DNA of 5,196 bases from Humisphaera sp. (GTDB taxonomy: Bacteria; Planctomycetota; Phycisphaerae; Tepidisphaerales; Tepidisphaeraceae), in NCBI GenBank assembly GCA_025351525.1, contig JANXVV010000200.1:1-5196 (forward strand). Direction: 5' to 3'. Below, in pieces: positions 1 to 5,196 of this stretch (its first letter is position 1; every line of letters starts with the position of its first letter). The notes beneath the pieces were generated by a model. The model was given only the letters and a program-made list of their open reading frames with translations, was not told the origin of the DNA and ran no database searches. The translations under genes and the position numbers were made by a program.

Positions 1-1404
1 GGCTGCGCGACTGTCCCGCGTGAAGCAGGGTTCGGTGACGTGCAAAAGTCGGTTGCGGAGCGCACGGGCCATTGGGTTCAATGGCGAGGCCGCTCCGCCG
101 ACGACGCGGCGGTCGATCAACGAGTGCTATCGCTTTTGCAAAAGGAGTTGACGACCGAGGACGCGGTGGAGATCGCGCTCTTGAACAATCTGACGCTCCA
201 GGCGACGTACCAGGAATTGGGCATTGCGCAGGCCGATCTGGTGCAGGCCGGCCTGTTGAAAAACCCGACGCTCGATCTGTCGCGTCGCTTTGGGGGTCAG
301 GCGGCGGAGTTCGACATCGTTCAGGATCTCGTCAGCCTTTTGTCGATGCCATTGCGGAAGCGGGTCGCCGGTGCCCAGTTCGAGGCCGCCAAGCGGCGCG
401 TCGGGAATGCGGTGCTCGACACCGCGGCGGAGACGCGAGAGGCGTTTTACAACTGTCAGGCCGCCGAGCAGTCCGCGGAGATGCGGCGGGCGGTCGCCGA
501 TTCCACCGCCGCCTCCGCCGACGCCGCCAAAAAGCTCCACGATGCCGGCAACACCAACGATCTCGATCTGGCCAACGAGCGGAAATTGGCGTCGCAGGCT
601 CGGTTGGATCTGGCGACCGCTGAGAGCGATGCCGTTCAGTCCCGCGAGCACTTGACGATGCAGATGGGAGTGTGGGGACCGGCGACTACCTGGAAGATTG
701 CAGCGCGCTTGCCGGACCCGCCCGCCTCCGACCCGCCGCAGCAGGGATTGGAGACACTCGCGATCTCGCGCCGGCTCGATCTCGAAGCGGGGCGGCAGGA
801 GATTGTCGCCGCGGCGCAATCCCTCGGGCTCACCCAGGCCTTTCGCTACATCCCCGAGATCACGGTATTCAGCCATTACGAACACGAGATCGAGCCGCGA
901 CATTCGACCGGCCCCGGCGTGCAGTTCACCGTGCCGCTGTTTGACCAAGGGCAGGCGCAGGTCGCCAAAGGGCAAGCCATGCTGCAACAGGCGCAGCTAC
1001 GCTACGCGGCGATGGCGGTGAACATCCGCTCGAAAGTGCGAGCGACTTACAGCGCGATGATCCACAGCCGAGCCAAGGCCGAATACTACCGGCGCGAAGT
1101 GCTTCCTCTCCAACAAAAGATTCTCGACCAGACCCAGTTGCAATTCAATGGAATGTTCTTCGGCGTATTCCGGCTTTTGGAGGCCAAGCAGGCGCAGATC
1201 AACGCGGGCCGAGAATACATCGAGGCATTGCGGGACTATTGGGTCCAGCGCGCGGAGTTGGAAAAGGCGACCGGTGGGCGGCTGCCAGGGTCGGCTGCGG
1301 GAGACAAACCGGGCGGCCCGGTTCCCAATATGGAGTCGCCGCAAATGGATATGAAAGGTGACATGAAGGGCATGGACCACAAGGACATGCCCGGCATGAA
1401 ATAG
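1..1404 (+). CDS. TolC/CusC-family outer-membrane metal efflux channel (5' partial, probable lipoprotein)
   Basis: Outer-membrane channel of a tripartite heavy-metal efflux system, normally paired with an RND pump and a periplasmic adaptor. The frame is open from base 1 and begins Gly-Cys-Ala-Thr-Val-Pro, which resembles the end of a lipobox. The start codon and signal peptide are therefore probably upstream, and the GTG at 40 is unlikely to be the start. Of 467 visible residues, the first outer-membrane-efflux repeat spans roughly 50-235 (with the 'LLNNLTLQATYQELGIAQAD' and 'LLKNPTLDLS' segments). The second spans roughly 255-435 (with 'GPGVQFTVPLFDQGQAQ' followed by a long Ala/Gln-rich helix). 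The last 24 residues are rich in Met, Asp, Lys and His (MDMKGDMKGMDHK...), an extension suited to copper or silver binding. It is the first of a co-directional metal cluster. The family is clear; copper as substrate is inferred from the tail and neighbours. Confidence 0.93.
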   Translation, partial: GCATVPREAGFGDVQKSVAERTGHWVQWRGRSADDAAVDQRVLSLLQKELTTEDAVEIALLNNLTLQATYQELGIAQADLVQAGLLKNPTLDLSRRFGGQAAEFDIVQDLVSLLSMPLRKRVAGAQFEAAKRRVGNAVLDTAAETREAFYNCQAAEQSAEMRRAVADSTAASADAAKKLHDAGNTNDLDLANERKLASQARLDLATAESDAVQSREHLTMQMGVWGPATTWKIAARLPDPPASDPPQQGLETLAISRRLDLEAGRQEIVAAAQSLGLTQAFRYIPEITVFSHYEHEIEPRHSTGPGVQFTVPLFDQGQAQVAKGQAMLQQAQLRYAAMAVNIRSKVRATYSAMIHSRAKAEYYRREVLPLQQKILDQTQLQFNGMFFGVFRLLEAKQAQINAGREYIEALRDYWVQRAELEKATGGRLPGSAAGDKPGGPVPNMESPQMDMKGDMKGMDHKDMPGMK

Positions 1405-1425
1405 ATTCACAACGATGCCATCAGC

Positions 1426-1446
1426 GTGACCGGATAGGCCGGTCGC
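1426..1446. repeat. Inverted repeat (GACCGG-N5-CCGGTC) downstream of the efflux gene
   Basis: A perfect 6-bp dyad pairs GACCGG (1428-1433) with CCGGTC (1439-1444). One G-T and one G-C pair extend it, giving an 8-bp stem with a 5-nt loop. It starts 21 bp after the efflux stop codon. An AT-rich stretch (GTTTATAAATT) follows, but there is no real T-run, so a Rho-independent terminator is only a weak reading. A regulator binding site upstream of the oxidase gene is equally possible. Confidence 0.4.
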
Positions 1447-1453
1447 CGGTGTT

Positions 1454-1459
1454 TATAAA
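1454..1459 (+). promoter_or_regulatory. Candidate -10 box (TATAAA) before the oxidase gene
   Basis: TATAAA matches 5 of 6 bases of the sigma-70 -10 consensus and stands out in an otherwise GC-rich gap. It lies 52 bp before the oxidase start and between two inverted repeats. No convincing -35 box is found 16-18 bp upstream, so it would need an activator or may be chance. Confidence 0.22.
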
Positions 1460-1470
1460 TTCATCCCGCG

Positions 1471-1490
1471 CACTTCGCTGACACGAAGTG
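1471..1490. repeat. Perfect inverted repeat CACTTCG-N6-CGAAGTG upstream of the oxidase
   Basis: Two perfect 7-bp arms (1471-1477 and 1484-1490) are separated by CTGACA. The dyad ends 21 bp before the preferred ATG at 1512, in the probable leader. It could be an operator for a dimeric metal-responsive regulator or a hairpin in the 5' UTR. The right arm covers an alternative in-frame GTG (1488), a further reason not to use that start. I do not recognise it as a known copper box. Confidence 0.45.
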
Positions 1491-1500
1491 ACGAGGTTCA

Positions 1501-1504
1501 GAGG
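1501..1504 (+). promoter_or_regulatory. Ribosome binding site (GAGG) for the multicopper oxidase
   Basis: GAGG lies 7 nt before the ATG at 1512. It selects this ATG over the in-frame GTG at 1488, which has no such motif and sits inside an inverted repeat. Confidence 0.7.
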
Positions 1505-1511
1505 TGTAATC

Positions 1512-3209
1512 ATGCAAAAGAATGAAAATCATGCGGAAGTGCAAGTGTCCAAGGTTCTGCCTTCACGTCGAAGAATGCTGTCGGACGGGGCGATGCTGCT
1601 GGCCGCCGGCGCGGTGCTGGGTCGCGTCACCCCGGCGATTGCGGCGGAAGCGCCAGGCGCTGACCGGGTCGTCACCGGTGCGGGCATCGATTTCGGCGCT
1701 CCCCAAGCCGATCAGAAAGCCTGGCCGCCGGGCGAACCTGGCAAAGACTACCAGCCGGTGGTGGTCCCCAACGGTGCCAAGGTGCCGTGGAAGATCGTCG
1801 ATGGGGTGAAGGTCTTCCACATGGTCGCCGAGGAAGTAGACCACGAGTTTGCCCCCGGGCTGCGGGCCAAATGTTGGGGCTACAACGGACGCGTTCATGG
1901 GCCCGTCATCGAGGCGGTGGACGGAGATCACGTTCGAATCTATTTCACGAACCATCTGCCTGCCTCCACGTCGATTCACTGGCATGGGATATTGGTTCCC
2001 AGCGGCATGGATGGCGTCGGGGGTGTCAGCCAAAAGGCGATCGAGCCGGGCGAAACCTACAAGTATGAGTTCACCCTGCACCAGTCCGGCACGGCCATGT
2101 ATCACAGCCATCACGATGAAATGACCCAGATGGGGCTCGGCATGACCGGCATGTTCATCGTCCACCCCCGTGCCGGCAAACGCAACAACGGGACGGAGTA
2201 CGATCGCCCCAAAGTCGACCGGGACTTCGTGATCCTGCTGCACGAATGGCGGATCGATCCCGGAACCAGCCGTCCAAATCCCAACGAGATGACCGAGTTC
2301 AACATCCTGACCATGAACGCCAAAGCGTTCCCCGGCACGGCTCCGCTCGTCGTCAAAAAAGGTGAAAGAGTTCGCATCCGCATCGGCAACCTGGGTGCGA
2401 TGGACCATCACCCGATCCACCTCCACGGTGTTCAATTCCTAATCACCGAGACCGATGGCGGGCAAATCCCGCAGATCGCCCAATGGCCGGAGACGACGGT
2501 ACTCGTCGCCGTAGGCACCACACGGACGATTGAGTTTATCGCCAGCGTGCCCGGTGACTGGGTAATGCACTGCCATATGACCCACCACGTGATGAACCAG
2601 ATGGGCCACCAGTTCCCCAACATGATCGGTGTGAATCCCGGAAACCTAGACAAGCGCATCGGCAAACTGCTGCCGGCCTACATGACCATGGGCCAGACCG
2701 GCATGGCGGACATGGGCGACATGGGCATGCCCGTGCCGCCGAATAGCATCCCGATGGTCGGCGGCAAAGGCCAGTACGACTATATCACTATGGGCGGGAT
2801 GTTCACGATCCTCAAGGTGCGCGATGAACTGACGAGCTATGACGATCCCGGTTGGTACAAGAGCCCGGCGGGCACCTTGGCGCTGCCGGCTCTGGCGGAA
2901 GACTTACACCGCGACGGTGTCGACCTCAAACGGCACCCCGGTGCCGACGACAGCCTGCAAGGAAATTCGATCCCCGGCGAAACGTGGAAGCCGAAGGATG
3001 CCGACCGGCCGGTGGTGATGGAAATGTCTTCGAATCCAGCCACCGCCGCGGGAGCCATGCCGGGAATGGACCACTCCGTCGCGATGCCCGGCATGGCTCC
3101 CACGACGAATGCCGCTTTGTACACATGCGTCATGCACCCGGAGATCGTCTCGGACAAACCCGGCAAGTGTCCCAAGTGCGGCATGAAGCTCGTGCCGAAG
3201 AAGAAATGA
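1512..3209 (+). CDS. Tat-exported two-domain multicopper oxidase with C-terminal heavy-metal-binding (HMBD) domain
   Basis: Periplasmic copper oxidase, expected to oxidise Cu(I) or other substrates while reducing O2 to water. Numbering is from ATG 1512 (565 aa). A Tat signal carries SRRRML at 18-23 with likely cleavage after AIAA (45). Cupredoxin domain 1 (about 90-220) holds HWHG (156-159) and HSH (198-200). Domain 2 (about 235-380) holds HPIHLHG (300-306) and HCHMTHHVMNQM (353-364), giving T1 ligands H300, C354, H359 and M364 and the T2/T3 histidines. Domain 1 has no T1 cysteine, so a type-B two-domain (trimeric) enzyme is likely. A Met-rich stretch follows at about 390-410. Further Met-Pro-Gly-Met motifs precede an HMBD module at 537-563 (YTCVMHPE...CPKCGMKLVP; C539, H542, C553, C556). 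All usual copper ligands are present. A role in copper tolerance is inferred from context. Confidence 0.96.
   Translation: MQKNENHAEVQVSKVLPSRRRMLSDGAMLLAAGAVLGRVTPAIAAEAPGADRVVTGAGIDFGAPQADQKAWPPGEPGKDYQPVVVPNGAKVPWKIVDGVKVFHMVAEEVDHEFAPGLRAKCWGYNGRVHGPVIEAVDGDHVRIYFTNHLPASTSIHWHGILVPSGMDGVGGVSQKAIEPGETYKYEFTLHQSGTAMYHSHHDEMTQMGLGMTGMFIVHPRAGKRNNGTEYDRPKVDRDFVILLHEWRIDPGTSRPNPNEMTEFNILTMNAKAFPGTAPLVVKKGERVRIRIGNLGAMDHHPIHLHGVQFLITETDGGQIPQIAQWPETTVLVAVGTTRTIEFIASVPGDWVMHCHMTHHVMNQMGHQFPNMIGVNPGNLDKRIGKLLPAYMTMGQTGMADMGDMGMPVPPNSIPMVGGKGQYDYITMGGMFTILKVRDELTSYDDPGWYKSPAGTLALPALAEDLHRDGVDLKRHPGADDSLQGNSIPGETWKPKDADRPVVMEMSSNPATAAGAMPGMDHSVAMPGMAPTTNAALYTCVMHPEIVSDKPGKCPKCGMKLVPKKK
3120..3197 (+). 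other. HMBD (heavy-metal-binding) module fused to the oxidase C-terminus
   Basis: This coding segment gives Tyr-Thr-Cys-Val-Met-His-Pro-Glu, a short linker, then Cys-Pro-Lys-Cys-Gly-Met-Lys-Leu-Val-Pro. This is the pattern of the small 'YTCPMHP' metal-binding domain usually found on CusB-type adaptors and Cu-ATPases. Here it ends a multicopper oxidase and probably binds or delivers copper. Confidence 0.85.
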
Positions 3210-3228
3210 GTTTGACATCAAAACTAAC

Positions 3229-3244
3229 GGATGATCGTTCATCC
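3229..3244. repeat. Small inverted repeat GGATGA-TCGT-TCATCC
   Basis: Perfect 6-bp arms with a 4-nt loop lie in the 81-bp gap between the oxidase and the Cys/His protein. The left arm contains the ATG at 3231, an upstream in-frame start that lacks a ribosome binding site. A consensus -35-like TTGACA lies at 3212-3217, but no matching -10 follows at usual spacing, so a promoter here is not supported. The function is unknown. Confidence 0.35.
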
Positions 3245-3280
3245 AAAACCAGCCGACTGCAATTCGCGGCGGCATTTTCC

Positions 3281-3285
3281 AGGAG
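3281..3285 (+). promoter_or_regulatory. Ribosome binding site (AGGAG) for the Cys/His protein
   Basis: AGGAG lies 5 nt before the ATG at 3291. It fixes this start rather than the in-frame ATG at 3231. The choice also puts a clean signal peptide at the N-terminus. Confidence 0.8.
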
Positions 3286-3290
3286 TCTGT

Positions 3291-3803
3291 ATGAAGCGAG
3301 TTTTTGCATTGTTCGGCGGCGGAATTGTCGCCGCGGGTCTGGGTCTCGGCGCGGTCGCCTACGGCCACGAGGGACACGATAAAAAGGCCGGTGCCGACGA
3401 CAAGCCCGTCACGATCCAGGGCGAGTTGATCGACACCGCCTGCTTTGTCACCAGTGACGGCGACGCCAAGGGCAAGGACCACGCCGCGTGCGCCAAGAAG
3501 TGCATGTCCAGCGGTGTGCCGGCGGCCATCCTGCCCGAGGGCAAGAAGGCCGAGGACATGATGTACCTGCTGACCAACCCGGTGCCGCTCGCACCCTACG
3601 CCGGGCAGATGATCAAAGTCGAAGGCACGGCCCACGGAGACATGCACGCCGTCGACGTGAAGAAGGCGTACGCCAAGGACGGTGACAACTGGAAGGAGAT
3701 CAAGCTGAGCGACGAGCACCACAAGATGACCGGTGCCGCCGATGCACATGGCGATGCGCACAAAGAAGGTGACGCGCACAAGGATCATGCTCCCGCGAAG
3801 TGA
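3291..3803 (+). CDS. Exported Cys/His-containing protein of unknown function, possible metal-binding
   Basis: 170 aa from ATG 3291. MKR followed by a Gly/Ala-rich hydrophobic stretch forms a signal peptide (cleavage near 23-25), so the protein is probably periplasmic. The mature N-terminus begins with HEGHD. The core, about 38-138, resembles a small beta-rich domain seen in uncharacterised secreted proteins. It has IDTACF (C51), then HAACAKKC (H64, C67, C71) and SGVPAAI, a C-x15-C-x3-C pattern that could hold a metal or form a disulfide. The C-terminal tail has H143, H144 and three Asp-Ala-His repeats (151-163) plus H166. I cannot name the family. Position between a copper oxidase and a Met/His-tailed membrane protein suggests a periplasmic copper-binding or redox role, which is inference. 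The coding call itself is supported by its ribosome site, signal peptide and neat fit between genes. Confidence 0.85.
   Translation: MKRVFALFGGGIVAAGLGLGAVAYGHEGHDKKAGADDKPVTIQGELIDTACFVTSDGDAKGKDHAACAKKCMSSGVPAAILPEGKKAEDMMYLLTNPVPLAPYAGQMIKVEGTAHGDMHAVDVKKAYAKDGDNWKEIKLSDEHHKMTGAADAHGDAHKEGDAHKDHAPAK
3741..3788 (+). repeat. Imperfect Asp-Ala-His coding repeat
   Basis: Three Asp-Ala-His units (residues 151-153, 155-157, 161-163) followed by Asp-His form a His-rich tail. Codons differ between copies (GATGCACAT, GATGCGCAC, GACGCGCAC), so the peptide appears to be kept rather than the DNA recently duplicated. This is a plausible Cu/Ni/Zn-binding tail. Confidence 0.55.
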
Positions 3804-3834
3804 TCTCCTTCTACGAGGTAGATAGCAGGTTTCT

Positions 3835-3878
3835 ACACGCCTCTCCGCCGTGACCGCAGGGTCCGGCGGGAGGTGTGT
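3835..3878 (+). other. Long stem-loop between the Cys/His protein and the DUF2231 gene
   Basis: The arms 3835-3850 (ACACGCCTCTCCGCCG) and 3864-3878 (CGGCGGGAGGTGTGT) form 15 pairs, 14 Watson-Crick and one G-T, with a single bulged T (3844). Inside the loop, GACC (3852-3855) pairs with GGTC (3860-3863) around a GCAG tetraloop. This is the strongest secondary structure I see in the window. No T-run follows, so it is not a typical intrinsic terminator. It may act as an intercistronic RNA structure (mRNA stability, partial attenuation) or a binding site. It starts 31 bp after one stop codon and ends 35 bp before the next start. Confidence 0.6.
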
Positions 3879-3913
3879 GATTCGCCGGGGTACTTCCAGC
3901 CTTGGAGCGTTGA

Positions 3914-4537
3914 ATGTTGGAACAATTACTCGCCCACGCCGGCGAACACGCCGAGTGGCGCCTGCCGCCCCTGCATCCGATCTTCGTGAATTTCACCGCC
4001 GCCTTGATCCCGGCGTCGGTGTTGAGCGACGTCCTTGGAAGGTTTTTCAAGCGCGACAGCTTTCACAAGGCGGCGTGGTGGATGCTGCTTTACGCCGCCG
4101 TCGTCACGCCATTCACCGCCGCCGCCGGCTGGTGGTGGATGCGCCACGGCATGGCAAACATGGATGACTGGCGGATGCCGGTGCATATGTGGCTGGGCTT
4201 CTCCATGACAGTCGTTGCGATTGCCCTTGCCGTCTGGCGCGGGCGCGTGCATCGGGCGGACCGTGCGCCCGGTCCGGCCTATTTGCTGGCGGCCAGTTTA
4301 GCGGTCGCCGCGCTCGTTGTGCAGGGTGAACTCGGTGGACAGATGAGCTTCGGCTCGATGGATATGGGCGACGAAGCACCGCACGCGGAACGCGGTGCTC
4401 ATGACGCGATGCCTCACGGCACAGACATGCCGATGCCCGGCTCCCAGCCGACCACCTCGCCAGACGATGACAAACATAAACACCCCGCTTCGTCCGGTTC
4501 ACTCGAATGGCGCGACCGCATCGATCTGAAGGATTGA
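3914..4537 (+). CDS. DUF2231-type four-helix inner-membrane protein with Met/His-rich C-terminal tail
   Basis: 207 aa from ATG 3914, preceded by GGAG (3904-3907) at 6 nt. Four hydrophobic segments at about 21-43, 50-77, 90-108 and 121-140 predict an integral membrane protein. The opening 'LHPIFVNFTAALIP' resembles the HP-x-x-VHFP start of DUF2231 proteins, but the second His is Asn here. Other histidines near helix ends (H51, H78, H91) could be ligands. The tail after about 142 is soluble and rich in Met and His (SMDMGDE, HDAMPHGTDMPMPG, DKHKHP), like the tails on the efflux and oxidase proteins. The biochemical role of DUF2231 is not established. Placement directly before a Rieske lipoprotein suggests a membrane redox or metal-handling partner. 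Family assignment is fairly confident; function is inference. Confidence 0.85.
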   Translation: MLEQLLAHAGEHAEWRLPPLHPIFVNFTAALIPASVLSDVLGRFFKRDSFHKAAWWMLLYAAVVTPFTAAAGWWWMRHGMANMDDWRMPVHMWLGFSMTVVAIALAVWRGRVHRADRAPGPAYLLAASLAVAALVVQGELGGQMSFGSMDMGDEAPHAERGAHDAMPHGTDMPMPGSQPTTSPDDDKHKHPASSGSLEWRDRIDLKD

Positions 4538-4588
4538 AGCTCGCGACCTCCGCGACGACGTTCGGTTAAAACCTGAAAAGAGAATCCA

Positions 4589-5053
4589 ATGCCCCTCAAC
4601 CGAAGACAACTCATGATTCTCACCGCCGCCGTCGCGGCCGGGTGCAAGCGAGGCGGCGACGCAGCCCGGTCCTCGTCAATGCCGCCCTCTGCCCCCACGA
4701 CCGCCCCCACCGGAGCGGGGTTCGATGCCGGTCCTCTGTCCAACTACAAGGAGGACGACGTGTATCCGGGTTTCCGCGACGACGGCTTCTTCGTCATCCG
4801 GCGGGACAAGACTCTCTTCGCCCTCTCCTCGGTTTGCACCCACAAGGGCTGCAAAGTCCGCGTCGCCGATGACTTGTCTTTCTTCTGCAAATGCCACAAG
4901 TCCGAATTCGACCCGGACGGTCATGTGACCAAGGGACCGGCCAAGCGCGACCTGCCCCGCATCCCCGTGGCGACCGATGAGAGCGGCCACCTTCATGTGG
5001 CGCTGCAGGTCGTGCCGCGCCCCGATGGCGTCAACGACGGACCGGCGGTTTAG
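4589..5053 (+). CDS. Rieske [2Fe-2S] lipoprotein with Tat-like signal
   Basis: 154 aa from ATG 4589, preceded by a purine-rich but weak ribosome site (AAAAGAGAA). The N-terminus NRRQLMILTAAVAAGC combines a twin-arginine pair with a lipobox-like end (C19), suggesting export of the folded protein and lipid anchoring. A low-complexity Ser/Pro/Thr/Ala linker spans 28-45. The Rieske fold follows, with box 1 CTHKGC (C83, H85, C88) and box 2 CKCHKSEF (C100, C102, H103). C83/H85/C100/H103 are the cluster ligands and C88/C102 the pair that forms a disulfide in bc1-type Rieske proteins. Spacing between H85 and C100 is 14 residues, slightly short. 'GxVTKGPAKRDLPRIPV' matches the usual 'G-P-a-x-r-x-L' end. 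It is a stand-alone electron carrier, not an oxygenase subunit. Its partner is unknown; the DUF2231 protein just upstream is the obvious candidate. Confidence 0.94.
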   Translation: MPLNRRQLMILTAAVAAGCKRGGDAARSSSMPPSAPTTAPTGAGFDAGPLSNYKEDDVYPGFRDDGFFVIRRDKTLFALSSVCTHKGCKVRVADDLSFFCKCHKSEFDPDGHVTKGPAKRDLPRIPVATDESGHLHVALQVVPRPDGVNDGPAV

Positions 5054-5118
5054 GGCTAGATCATCGCGGCTGAAGTGGCGTGGCGGATTGTGCCGATGTC
5101 TTCTTTGTCACTAATACC

Positions 5119-5124
5119 AAGGAG
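5119..5124 (+). promoter_or_regulatory. Ribosome binding site (AAGGAG) for the last, partial gene
   Basis: AAGGAG is a strong Shine-Dalgarno sequence 6 nt before the ATG at 5131. It is the main evidence that a new gene starts there. Confidence 0.7.
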
Positions 5125-5130
5125 ACAAAG

Positions 5131-5196
5131 ATGGTCACGGATGACCTCGACACACGTCAATTGATTCTGTCTGAAAATCAACGTCGCATTCTCGAG
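5131..5196 (+). CDS. Start of an unidentified gene (3' truncated by window end)
   Basis: Twenty-two codons are open to the window end, beginning Met-Val-Thr-Asp-Asp-Leu-Asp-Thr-Arg-Gln. The segment is hydrophilic with several acidic residues and no signal peptide, so a cytoplasmic protein is likely. It lies 77 bp after the Rieske gene on the same strand and has a strong ribosome site. Too little is visible to name a family. Confidence 0.6.
   Translation, partial: MVTDDLDTRQLILSENQRRILE

Noticed and set aside
127..987. Open frame (286 codons) on the - strand
   Set aside because: It is antisense to the conserved TolC-family coding region and has no family resemblance.
1387..1398. 12-bp sequence ATGCCCGGCATG, repeated at 3084-3095
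   Set aside because: Both copies encode Met-Pro-Gly-Met in Met-rich tails. Shared peptide motif and codon bias explain it better than a DNA-level repeat or regulatory site.
1563..2435. Long open frame (290 codons) on the - strand
   Set aside because: It lies opposite the conserved cupredoxin domains of the oxidase. Its translation resembles no family I know, and long antisense frames are expected in GC-rich genes.
3212..3217. TTGACA, a perfect -35 consensus just after the oxidase stop
   Set aside because: No acceptable -10 box lies 16-18 bp downstream (candidates ATCGTT, TCGTTC, CGTTCA). Probably chance.
2904..3788. Long open frame (294 codons) on the - strand
   Set aside because: It spans the oxidase 3' end, the intergenic gap and the Cys/His gene in antisense. 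The + strand genes have ribosome sites, signal peptides and recognised motifs.
5088..5117. Possible promoter TTGTGC with TAATAC before the last gene
   Set aside because: Only about 3 of 6 matches in each box, and transcription would start almost on the ribosome site.

Overview
The window is a compact metal-handling gene cluster, all on the + strand, most likely for copper. The DNA is GC-rich, and the gene set (outer-membrane efflux channel, Tat-exported oxidase, two lipoproteins) points to a Gram-negative-type bacterium with an outer membrane. The style of the proteins would fit a planctomycete or another environmental lineage, but I cannot fix the taxon from sequence alone.

Layout: (1) 1-1404, a TolC/CusC-type outer-membrane efflux lipoprotein. 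Its 5' end lies outside the window and it ends in a Met/His-rich tail. (2) 1512-3209, a Tat-exported two-domain multicopper oxidase of 565 aa with all the usual copper ligands, a Met-rich linker and a C-terminal heavy-metal-binding (HMBD) domain. (3) 3291-3803, a 170-aa exported Cys/His protein of unknown function. (4) 3914-4537, a DUF2231-type four-helix membrane protein with a Met/His-rich tail. (5) 4589-5053, a Rieske [2Fe-2S] lipoprotein with a Tat-like signal. (6) 5131-end, the first 22 codons of an unidentified gene with a good ribosome binding site.

The intergenic gaps are 51-110 bp. Three of them hold inverted repeats: two dyads flanking an AT-rich box before the oxidase, a small dyad before the Cys/His protein, and a long stem-loop before the DUF2231 gene. 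There is no gene-free stretch above 300 bp.

Likely joint role (inference): the oxidase converts toxic Cu(I) to Cu(II) in the periplasm. The efflux channel, working with RND/adaptor partners that would be encoded outside the window, exports metal. The tails and the HMBD collect or pass on metal ions. The DUF2231-Rieske pair looks like a membrane redox module attached to the cluster, and together with the unassigned Cys/His protein it is the least understood part. No RND pump, adaptor, metal sensor, mobile element, RNA gene or CRISPR array is visible.
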